A DNA stretch of 64,000 bases, from contig NZ_CP076022.1 of the NCBI RefSeq assembly GCF_018622995.1, positions 2,046,001 through 2,110,000 on the forward strand. The letters are read 5' to 3'. How positions within the stretch are numbered: the first letter of the stretch is position 1; each line of letters begins with the position of its first letter. This document shows, piece by piece, positions 16,885 through 23,924 of the stretch. Made by a program: the position numbers and the translations under genes. The notes beneath the pieces were generated by a model that was given only the letters and a program-made list of their open reading frames with translations, had not been told where the DNA came from and searched no databases. The DNA is from Arthrobacter jiangjiafuii (lineage in GTDB: Bacteria > Actinomycetota > Actinomycetes > Actinomycetales > Micrococcaceae).

Positions 16885-17778
16885 ATGACGTCGTTTCCCC
16901 CAACCGGACCCGGTGCGCTGCGCCTCATGTTCCCGCAGTGGCAGGGCGCCTCCGGACCCCAGCGGCACCAGGCGCTGCCCGGCGTGGACAGCCATGAGGG
17001 GCAGCTCTCCTATCACCTGGGACCGGCGCTGCTGGAGCTGATGTCCCCCAACCATGACGGGCCTACGGCGTATGTGCCGGTCAGTACCGACACCAGCGAC
17101 GAGGCGCTGGCGACGGTGGACGGTATCTACGCCCGTGACGCCATCGTCCGGCAACTTGGCGAGGCCCTGCGGGTGCTCCGCGACGCAGCACCTGAATCGG
17201 TGGTGACCTTTGGCGGGGAATGCTCCGTGAGCGTGGCACCATTCAGCTATTTGTCGTCGGTCTACGGCGACTCTCTGGCCGTCCTGTGGATTGACGCGCA
17301 TCCTGACACCGGCGTACCCGGGGATTCCTACACGGGGTTCAGGTCCATGGCGCTGGCCACCCTCGCCGGTGAGGGCGATCCCGGCATTGTCGCCTCGCTG
17401 CCCGCGCTGGTGCCGCCCAGGAACATCCTGCTGGTGGGGCTGGCGCACCGCGACGATGCGGGCATGGCCGTCAAAGAGCGCCTGGGCATCCAGAGCGTGG
17501 GCATTACCGGAACTCCGGAGGACAACCGCCGGGTCATGGACTGGATAGCGGCCTCCGGCGCCACGGCGCTGGCCGTGCACGTTGACCTGGATGTGCTCGA
17601 TCCGCGCGATTTCACTGATACCCAGGGGCGGCAGACCAGTGGTCTGCGGAGTGCCGAGCTGGTGCGGCTGGTCAGCGACGCAGCCGCCGTGGCGCCGATT
17701 GTCGGGTTCAGCCTGGCCAAACACATTCCGGTGGAAATGATGCGCCTCGGAGGGCTGCTGCGGGATCTGCCGGTCTGA
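16885..17778 (+). CDS. Arginase/agmatinase-fold family protein with altered metal-site motif
   Basis: A 297-residue ureohydrolase-fold protein. DAHPD (137-141) and DLDVLDP (234-240) keep the binuclear metal-site aspartates and histidine. The first motif, normally GGDHS, reads GGECS (110-114), so the usual His ligand is a cysteine. It probably hydrolyses a guanidine or amidine group, but arginase activity should not be assumed. The ATG at 16885 is chosen because homology begins there; the frame continues upstream and the ribosome site is weak. It is divergent from the ABC-F gene with a 103-base gap. Confidence 0.85.
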   Translation: MTSFPPTGPGALRLMFPQWQGASGPQRHQALPGVDSHEGQLSYHLGPALLELMSPNHDGPTAYVPVSTDTSDEALATVDGIYARDAIVRQLGEALRVLRDAAPESVVTFGGECSVSVAPFSYLSSVYGDSLAVLWIDAHPDTGVPGDSYTGFRSMALATLAGEGDPGIVASLPALVPPRNILLVGLAHRDDAGMAVKERLGIQSVGITGTPEDNRRVMDWIAASGATALAVHVDLDVLDPRDFTDTQGRQTSGLRSAELVRLVSDAAAVAPIVGFSLAKHIPVEMMRLGGLLRDLPV

Positions 17779-17889
17779 ACCGGGCCGCCTGGTCCGCCGC
17801 CTGCTCAGCCATGAGCGGAACGGGTAGGCGGTGAAACGATCAGCGTGCTTAGGGTGGCAGGGACACTGTTCCCCATGAAAGGACTCCCC

Positions 17890-18555
17890 ATGTCACGCAT
17901 CACCATCATCGGCGGCCACGGCAAGGTTGCCCTGCACCTGGCCCGCGACCTCACCGCCAATGGGCACCAGGTCACGTCCCTGTTCCGCAACCCGCAGCAC
18001 ACGGCCGATGTCGAGGCCACGGGCGCCACCGCCGTCGTCGCCGATGTGGAGAACCTTTCAACCGAAGAAATCGCGCAGAAGCTTGAGGGCGCCGACGCCG
18101 TCGTCTGGTCGGCCGGTGCGGGCGGAGGTGCGCCGGAGCGCACCTATGCCGTTGACCGCGATGCCGCGATCCGTTCCATTGATGCAGCCGTGGCAGCGGG
18201 TGCGCGGCGCTATGTGATGGTGTCCTACTTCGGCGCCGGACCTGAGCACGGTGTTCCCGAGGACAACGGCTTCTATGCCTACGCCGAAGCCAAGGCCGCC
18301 GCGGATGAGTACCTGCGCCACAGCGGGCTGGACTGGACCATCCTGGGCCCCAGTGCACTGACCATGGATCCAGGCACCGGCAAGATTGAAATCGGAGCCG
18401 GGATCGAAGGTACCCAGGTATCCCGCGAGGATGTTGCCCTCGTGGCTGCCGCCGTTCTCGAGCGGCCCGGTACGATCGGGCAGACCATCCAGTTCAACAA
18501 CGGCAGCGTCGCCATTGACACCGCCCTGGACAGCTTTAAGGAGCAAAACGCATGA
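17890..18555 (+). CDS. NAD(P)H-binding atypical SDR
   Basis: A 221-residue NAD(P)-binding protein of the NmrA/YwnB-like atypical SDR type. It opens with ITIIGGHGKVALHLARDL (Rossmann GxxGxxA-like motif), with a later YAEAKAAADEYLRHSGLDWT stretch typical of this group. AAAGGA at 17878-17883 is six bases before the ATG at 17890, which decides the start over an in-frame GTG at 17845 and an ATG at 17875. It overlaps the next gene by ATGA, forming a two-gene operon. It may be a reductase for quinones or flavins, or a sensor of redox state; substrate unknown. Confidence 0.88.
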   Translation: MSRITIIGGHGKVALHLARDLTANGHQVTSLFRNPQHTADVEATGATAVVADVENLSTEEIAQKLEGADAVVWSAGAGGGAPERTYAVDRDAAIRSIDAAVAAGARRYVMVSYFGAGPEHGVPEDNGFYAYAEAKAAADEYLRHSGLDWTILGPSALTMDPGTGKIEIGAGIEGTQVSREDVALVAAAVLERPGTIGQTIQFNNGSVAIDTALDSFKEQNA

Positions 18556-18863
18556 GCCTGGTCATCGTCGCCACCATGTTTCCCAAACCCGAGTTCCGGG
18601 ACGAGGTCATTTCCACCCTCGAGACCGTGATCGACCGGGTGCACTCCGAAGATGCCGGCTGTGAGCTTTACAGCCTTAACGAGGGCCGGGACCGGCTGGT
18701 CATGATCGAGAAGTGGGCCACGCCGGAGGACCTTCAGGCCCATTCCGTCAGCCCCGCCTTCAAGGCCCTGACCGCTGCCCTGGAGGGAAAGATGGCTGCT
18801 GACATGGACGTCCAGGTGCTGCAGCCGCATCCCGCCGGAAGCGCCGGGCAGGGTCTGCTCTAG
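18552..18863 (+). CDS. ABM-domain monooxygenase (putative quinol monooxygenase)
   Basis: A 103-residue antibiotic-biosynthesis-monooxygenase (ABM) fold protein, dimeric alpha+beta barrel type. Features include LVIVATMFPKPEFRDEVISTL, the core CELYSLNEGRDRLVMIEKW with the conserved EKW, and a helix with HSVSPAFKAL. Proteins of this kind oxidise quinols or phenolics without cofactors. It is translationally coupled to the upstream NAD(P)-binding protein through a 4-bp ATGA overlap, suggesting a shared quinone-related job. A strong hairpin with T-tract follows at 18950-18992. Confidence 0.85.
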   Translation: MSLVIVATMFPKPEFRDEVISTLETVIDRVHSEDAGCELYSLNEGRDRLVMIEKWATPEDLQAHSVSPAFKALTAALEGKMAADMDVQVLQPHPAGSAGQGLL

Positions 18864-18882
18864 GCTCTGCTCCGGCGCCTGG

Positions 18883-18950
18883 CTGAGGTACCCGACACAG
18901 GTAAAGGAGCGCCTAGCCAGGTAATTGACCTGAAAAGTCGGGTATCTGAG
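18883..18950. repeat. Long imperfect palindrome before DUF222-HNH gene
   Basis: CTGAGGTACCCGAC (18883-18896) and GTCGGGTATCTGAG (18937-18950) are inverted copies with two mismatches. Nested inside are AGCCAGG (18915-18921), which pairs with CCTGGCT (18879-18885), and a CAGGT/ACCTG pair. The folded shape is branched. The block looks like a REP-type palindromic element; no second copy was seen in the window. Confidence 0.6.
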
Positions 18951-18992
18951 GGCCCCAAAAAGCAGCTGATTTGGCGCTTTTGGGGCCCTTTT
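18950..18992 (+). terminator. Intrinsic terminator of the atypical SDR/ABM operon
   Basis: GGGCCCCAAAAAGC (18950-18963) pairs with GCTTTTGGGGCCC (18976-18988), one A bulged, followed directly by TTTT (18989-18992). This is a classic Rho-independent terminator shape. Confidence 0.8.
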
Positions 18993-19031
18993 CGCGCCGG
19001 AAATGTCAGAGGCAGATGAAAGCCTTAAGGC

Positions 19032-20582
19032 ATGGATCATGACAGGACGTTTCCCGGCAACAGCGCCAGCAATAACGCCGGCTACGACGACGGCGGTGGG
19101 GCCGACGGCGGTTGTGGCGGGGCGGGCGCGACCGCGGCGGAGCGCAGCCGGGCGGTTTTCGACGCCGGCCTGGAATCCTTCACCGGGTCGCTGGTCCTGC
19201 AGGGCGTCGAAATTCTGGATCAGGACCAGGCCGGGGTGGTGTTGACCCGGCTGGATCAGCTGGGCAGATGGGTGCAGGCACAGCAGGCCAAAGTCCTGCA
19301 CCGAATCGAGGACATCTTCCGGGACGAAATGTTCTTCGCATCAGGGAAACCCGAGCCCGGCCTGGCATTCAGTCTCGCCGCCGAAGAGGCAGCCACCATC
19401 CTGGGGATCCCCACCGGCACGGCGGCCATGCGGATGAACGAAGCCGGCTCTCTCTGCGGGACCCACGCCGCCACACTGGCGAAGCTCGAGTCCGGGGCGC
19501 TGAGCTACGGACATGTGCAGACGGTGCTGGATCAGTCCCAGAGCATTCCCGCCGGCGAGCTGCCGGGTTTTGAGGCGGAGCTGTTGGGCGTGGCAGTTGC
19601 GGGGCAGACGGGTTCCCAGTTTCGGGTCAAGGCCCGGCGGCTGCGGGAGAACAAGTATCCGGAGACGATGCAGAAGCGGCAGCGCACGGCCTTTGAGAAG
19701 CGCCGTGTGGTGCTGGATCCGGACTGTGACGGGATGTCCTGGCTTTCGGCCCTGCTCCCGTCGGAGAAGGCCCAGGCGGTGTTTATCCAGCTGACCAAGG
19801 CCGCCCGGGGCGAGCGGTCCGCCGGAGACCCGCGCATGGTGGATCAGTTACGGGCGGACATCCTCGAGGACCTGCTGCTGGACCGGGATGACCGCGATAC
19901 CTCGGGCGGCTCCTCCTGTGGTGGGAAGGGGGCTGGCGGCAGGAAGACTGGCGGCAAGACCCGCGGGAGGACGAACCGGAGCAAGGCACGGACCGAGATC
20001 CTGGTCCTTATCAACGCCGAAACTCTCTTCGGAGCGGACGAACAGCCCGCGGAGCTACACGGTTACGGACCCATCAGCCCGGAAACCGCCCGCCGGATGG
20101 CCCGCGAGGCAGCGAAATGGACACCGGTGGAACGGGACCCGGTGACCGAGGAAATCCTGCGGGTCGGACGACGGCGGAAAATCCCCGCCGGGCTACAGCG
20201 CTGGCTGCGCGCACGGGACGGAACCTGCCGGTTCCCGGGTTGCCGGTCGAACGCGGTGATCTCCGAGATCGACCACACCCGGCCCTGGGCGCAGGGCGGG
20301 AAAACCGACCATGACAATCTCGAGCACCTCTGCCGGCGGCACCACATGTTCAAAACCGAAGGGTTCTGGAAGGCCTGCCAACCGGAAGCGGGGATTATCG
20401 AGTGGACCTCACCGGGTGGGCGGACCTACCGAACAGAACCCCACCTGCAGATGGTGACCTCGCCGGCCGTGCCGCTGGCAGCCGATGCGCCGCTCCCGGT
20501 CGTCCCGCTGCCAGTCAAAGTGCCGCCGCCAGCCGAGGTGGACGACTTGCCTGATTCCGACGCAGATCCGCCGCCCTTCTAA
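19032..20582 (+). CDS. DUF222 / HNH endonuclease family protein (13E12 repeat type)
   Basis: A 516-residue protein. A Gly/Asp-rich start is followed by a DUF222 helical domain (about residues 45-350), a basic Lys/Gly linker (about 296-318), and an HNH nuclease domain near 390-450. The HNH carries CRFPGCRSNAVISEIDHTRP with the key His, a central Asn in DNLEHL and CRRHH. Two CxxC-like pairs (CRFPGC and LCRRHH) could bind zinc. Such proteins are multi-copy in mycobacteria and Arthrobacter; their role is unknown, and mobile-nuclease origin is suspected. The ATG at 19032 has only a weak ribosome site. The C terminus is Pro/Val-rich. Confidence 0.88.
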   Translation: MDHDRTFPGNSASNNAGYDDGGGADGGCGGAGATAAERSRAVFDAGLESFTGSLVLQGVEILDQDQAGVVLTRLDQLGRWVQAQQAKVLHRIEDIFRDEMFFASGKPEPGLAFSLAAEEAATILGIPTGTAAMRMNEAGSLCGTHAATLAKLESGALSYGHVQTVLDQSQSIPAGELPGFEAELLGVAVAGQTGSQFRVKARRLRENKYPETMQKRQRTAFEKRRVVLDPDCDGMSWLSALLPSEKAQAVFIQLTKAARGERSAGDPRMVDQLRADILEDLLLDRDDRDTSGGSSCGGKGAGGRKTGGKTRGRTNRSKARTEILVLINAETLFGADEQPAELHGYGPISPETARRMAREAAKWTPVERDPVTEEILRVGRRRKIPAGLQRWLRARDGTCRFPGCRSNAVISEIDHTRPWAQGGKTDHDNLEHLCRRHHMFKTEGFWKACQPEAGIIEWTSPGGRTYRTEPHLQMVTSPAVPLAADAPLPVVPLPVKVPPPAEVDDLPDSDADPPPF

Positions 20583-21259
20583 CCTTCCAGCCTTCCAGGC
20601 TTCTCGAAGTCGCCGGCCTCCAGCCGGAAGCGGGTCAGGATGTCGGTGAGGGCGGCCAGATCGTGCCGGGAGAACCCAGGGCGGGAGAACACCTCGCTGT
20701 TGAGCGCTTCGGCGGCGACAGGCACCAGTTCCCGCCCGGCGTCGGTGATTTCCACCAGCACGGTCCGGCCGTCAGTCGGGTGCCTCTTGCGCGAGGCCAG
20801 CCCTGCCTGTTCCAACCGGTCCACGGCGCTGGTGACCGAGGTCGGATGGACCTGCAGCCGCGCCCCGGCTTTGGCCATAGGCAAGGCTCCGCTTCCGGTA
20901 AAACTCAGGAGGGCCAGCAGCTCAAACCGGGCGAACGTCAGTCCGAACGGCTTCAGCACCTTCTCCACCCGGGTCAATAGAATCTGGTGGGCACGCATCA
21001 CTGCGGTGACTGCAGCCATACCGTCCGCGGCCGCACCCCACCCATGGTCTTCCCAGTGCCTCCGTGCCTCGGCTATCGGGTCCTGGGGCAGGGGCGGAGG
21101 CTCCGGCTTCGGAACGGGTGTTCCGGGGACCGAGGAATGTGTTCCGGAGACCGAGGAATCCCGGGCGGATTCCAGGCCAGGTGCTCCGGGGACCGGCGTG
21201 TCAGGTGATGATCCGGATTCAGGTTCGGATCCAGATCCGGTTCCAGGTGCTGGCGTCAC
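20579..21259 (-). CDS. MarR family regulator with a long Pro/Ser/Gly N-terminal tail
   Basis: A 226-residue protein. The MarR fold occupies about residues 75-215: FARFELLALLSF, HPTSVTSAVDRLEQAGL as recognition helix, KRHPTDGRTVLVEIT as wing. The first 60 residues are low-complexity Gly/Ser/Pro/Glu with repeats such as SVPGTPVP. The GTG start overlaps the stop of the acyl-CoA ligase gene as GTGA, which supports it; otherwise the start could lie inside the tail, near ARRHWEDHG. It is the last gene of the catabolic operon and may control it. Ligand may be an acyl- or aryl-CoA, as for several MarR proteins, but this is inferred. Confidence 0.85.
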   Translation of the reverse strand: MTPAPGTGSGSEPESGSSPDTPVPGAPGLESARDSSVSGTHSSVPGTPVPKPEPPPLPQDPIAEARRHWEDHGWGAAADGMAAVTAVMRAHQILLTRVEKVLKPFGLTFARFELLALLSFTGSGALPMAKAGARLQVHPTSVTSAVDRLEQAGLASRKRHPTDGRTVLVEITDAGRELVPVAAEALNSEVFSRPGFSRHDLAALTDILTRFRLEAGDFEKPGRLEG

Positions 21260-22998
21260 TGGCGCAGCTCCGGAAACTCATCGTCCCGAAACTCCGTGCC
21301 AGCCCGGCCCGCCCGGCTGCCCGCTCCCCCGCCGTCGCCGTCGCCGTCGCCGTCGTTCTCCATGGCCCGCAGCTGCACGCGGCGGATCTTTCCGGACATC
21401 GTCTTCGGCAGGTCGTGGAATTCCAGCCGCCGTACCCGCAGATACGGGGCCAGATGCTCCCGGGCATAGGTGAGGATCGACAACGCCGTCTCCCGGTTCG
21501 GTTCCCAACCTTCTGCGAGCGCCACATACGCCTTGGGCACGGCAAGGCGGAGCTCGTCGGGGGCGGGGACGACGGCGGCCTCGGCCACCGCAGGATGCTC
21601 GATCAGGACGCTCTCGAGTTCAAAGGGGCTGATCTTGTAGTCGGAGGCCTTGAAGACGTCGTCGGTCCGGCCAAGATAGGTGATGTACCCGTCGGCATCA
21701 CGGACAGCGATGTCTCCGGTATGGAAATATCCGCCCTCCATCACAGCGCTGGTCCGTTCCGGATCACCGCGGTATCCGGTCATCAGGTTCAGGGGCCTGC
21801 GGGCCAGATCCAGGCAGATCTCCCCCTCGTCGGCCGGCTCCCCGGTCGCCGGATCCACAATGACCACCGGCACGCCCGGCAGCGGGCGGCCCATGGATCC
21901 GGGATGCAGGTCAGCGCCCGGGGTGTTCCCGACCAGGGCCGTGGTTTCGGTCTGGCCGAAGCCGTCGCGGATGCTCAGCCCCCACGCCGACTGCACCCGG
22001 GAAATCACTTCGGGGTTCAGCGGCTCCCCGGCGCCGATCAGCTCCCGCAGCCGGGCCGGGCGCTCCCCCAGCGTCGACTGGATCATCATCCGCCACACGG
22101 TGGGCGGCGCACACAGGCTGGTGACCTCCGCACGGTGCAGCTGCTCCAGCAGGGCCTCGGGCCGAAAGCGGGCGTAGTTGTAGATGAAGACCGTGGCCCC
22201 GGCATTCCACGGCGCGAAGAAACTGCTCCAGGCGTGCTTGGCCCAACCGGGAGCGCTGATGTTCAGATGCACGTCACCTGGCTGCAGGCCCAGAAAGTAC
22301 ATGGTAGAGAGGTGGCCCACCGGATACGACACCTGGGTGTGCTCCACCAGCTTGGGCCGGCTGGTGGTGCCCGAGGTGAAGTAGAACAGCAACGGATCGC
22401 CGGCATCGGTGACGGTTTGCAGCGGGACAGCTTCGACCTCGGAAGAGCGGGCGTAATCCAGCCAGCCGCTGCCGGGACCGGAACCGGCATCCCCGACGAG
22501 GATCCGGCCGTACCCCCCGGCAACGTCGTCGAACTTTCCCGCATCGGCCGCATTCGCGATCACCCAGCGGGCGCCTCCCCGCTCGATCCGGTCGGCAAGG
22601 TCGGCGGTTCCCGCCGCGGAGGCAGTGGGCATGATGACGGCGCCCAGCTTCATCGCCGCCAGCATGCACTCCCAGAGTTCCAGCTGGTTGCCGAGCATCA
22701 GCATCACCGGGTCACCGGCACGTACACCCTGTCCCGAGAGCCAGGCAGCTACTTGGTCGGACCGGCAGGACATGAAATCAAAGCTGTATTTCTGCTCCGA
22801 TCCGTCCTCCTCCACGATCCACAGGGCGCAGGCGTCGTTGCCGCGGGCCATGGCGTCGAAATAGTCCACGGCCCAGTTGAACCGGCCCTCGAGCCGCGGC
22901 CAGGTGAACGTTTCGACTGCCTTTTCATAGTTGCCGGCCAGGGCCAGGAGCTCGTCGCGGGCCTCGCAAAACACGGTGGTGGCGCTCTTCGGGGTCAT
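21256..22998 (-). CDS. Acyl-CoA ligase (AMP-forming, medium-chain/ACSM-like)
   Basis: A 580-residue adenylate-forming enzyme. The ATP-binding loop reads TSGTTSRPK, GFGQTETT is the A5 motif, and the C-terminal lysine lies in KTMSGKIRR. The general layout (FDAMARGND near the start) resembles medium-chain acyl-CoA synthetases and acetyl-CoA synthetase-like enzymes. It converts a carboxylic acid, ATP and CoA to acyl-CoA, AMP and pyrophosphate. It overlaps both neighbours by 4 bp and sits in a branched-chain catabolic operon, so isobutyrate, a related short branched acid or an aryl acid is a plausible substrate; this is inferred. Confidence 0.9.
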   Translation of the reverse strand: MTPKSATTVFCEARDELLALAGNYEKAVETFTWPRLEGRFNWAVDYFDAMARGNDACALWIVEEDGSEQKYSFDFMSCRSDQVAAWLSGQGVRAGDPVMLMLGNQLELWECMLAAMKLGAVIMPTASAAGTADLADRIERGGARWVIANAADAGKFDDVAGGYGRILVGDAGSGPGSGWLDYARSSEVEAVPLQTVTDAGDPLLFYFTSGTTSRPKLVEHTQVSYPVGHLSTMYFLGLQPGDVHLNISAPGWAKHAWSSFFAPWNAGATVFIYNYARFRPEALLEQLHRAEVTSLCAPPTVWRMMIQSTLGERPARLRELIGAGEPLNPEVISRVQSAWGLSIRDGFGQTETTALVGNTPGADLHPGSMGRPLPGVPVVIVDPATGEPADEGEICLDLARRPLNLMTGYRGDPERTSAVMEGGYFHTGDIAVRDADGYITYLGRTDDVFKASDYKISPFELESVLIEHPAVAEAAVVPAPDELRLAVPKAYVALAEGWEPNRETALSILTYAREHLAPYLRVRRLEFHDLPKTMSGKIRRVQLRAMENDGDGDGDGGGAGSRAGRAGTEFRDDEFPELRQ

Positions 22999-23915
22999 CG
23001 TGCCTCTTCCTGGTTGATGTTGGTGCCGTGGCGGTGTGGAGTCGAGGCCGCCGGAGCAGCCGCAACCGTCGGAGCAGTCCAGATAAAGACCGGCTCCTCC
23101 TTGGCGAGGAACGCCCGGACACCAATAGCCGGATCCGGTGACGCTGACATTTCCTGCTGCCAGCGGCGGCTTGCCTGCTCCACGGGCCCGGGGCTACCGG
23201 GGATGCCGGGGATGCCGGTGCCGGCTTCATTGCCCGCTCCGTCATCCGGGCCCACGGCGGCAATGACGTCTACGAGTTCCTTCATGGCCTGCAGCGACAG
23301 CTGGGACCGGCCGGCCAGGCGGCGGGCAAAGGAGGTGACGTCGGTCCAGAAGTCGGCCTGCGGAATCACCCGCTCCACCAGCCCCAGGCGCAGGGCCTGC
23401 TCGGCGGGCACAAAGTCGCCGCTGAACAGCAGGTACTTGGCCGCTCCGGGACCAGCCAGCCGGACCAGCCGCCGGATGCCCGAGAGCGGATAGACGATGC
23501 CGATCTTCGCCGGGGTAATGCCGAAGACGGCCCGGTCCGAGGCCAGCCGGAAGTCGCAGGCCCCGGCCACCTGCCATGCTCCGCCCAGGCAGTAGCCGTC
23601 CACTGCGGCAATCACCGGTTTGGGGAACGCCGCAATGGCTTCCTCCCCGGCGGTGACATGGCCGCCGTCGTGCAGGCCGTTCTCCGGATTGTGCAGGATG
23701 GTGCGCAGGTCGGAGATGTCGGCCCCCGCGGAAAAGTCCTCTCCCTCGCCGCGGATGATGACGACCTTGACGCCGTCGTCCTGCGCCAACGGAGCCAGGA
23801 CGACGGCGAACTCGCGCCACATCCCCGCAGTCAGCGTGTTGCGCCGGCCGGGATTGGACAGGAAGACCGTCGCCACCGGTCCGTCCCGTTCCACCCGCAG
23901 CGTCCCCTTGCCCAT
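22995..23915 (-). CDS. Crotonase-superfamily protein lacking both canonical glutamates
   Basis: A 306-residue enoyl-CoA hydratase/isomerase family protein. The oxyanion-hole regions are there (FSAGADISDL and GYCLGG). The two catalytic glutamates of hydratases are absent: the segment normally GGGCELA reads GGAWQVA, and the segment normally FGQPEIxLG reads FGITPAKIG. It is therefore unlikely to be a standard hydratase. Related non-hydratase activities in the superfamily include decarboxylation, isomerisation and thioester hydrolysis. A Gly/Pro-rich insert (about 229-243) and an Ala/Pro-rich tail occur near the C terminus. The start is an ATG at 23915; the stop overlaps the ligase start. Confidence 0.88.
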   Translation of the reverse strand: MGKGTLRVERDGPVATVFLSNPGRRNTLTAGMWREFAVVLAPLAQDDGVKVVIIRGEGEDFSAGADISDLRTILHNPENGLHDGGHVTAGEEAIAAFPKPVIAAVDGYCLGGAWQVAGACDFRLASDRAVFGITPAKIGIVYPLSGIRRLVRLAGPGAAKYLLFSGDFVPAEQALRLGLVERVIPQADFWTDVTSFARRLAGRSQLSLQAMKELVDVIAAVGPDDGAGNEAGTGIPGIPGSPGPVEQASRRWQQEMSASPDPAIGVRAFLAKEEPVFIWTAPTVAAAPAASTPHRHGTNINQEEAR

Positions 23916-23924
23916 GATGGCCCT

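Noticed and set aside
15144-17778. Resistance island around ABC-F and arginase-like genes
   Set aside because: Base composition and codon use match the neighbours, and no mobile genes or direct repeats flank the pair.
18871-18950. Cloverleaf-like folding, possible tRNA
   Set aside because: No T-loop consensus, no anticodon arm of correct length and no 3' acceptor pairing; better explained as a palindromic element.
19032-20582. Defence nuclease or intron-encoded homing enzyme
   Set aside because: The DUF222-HNH layout matches the multi-copy 13E12-type family; no intron, toxin partner or defence neighbours are present.
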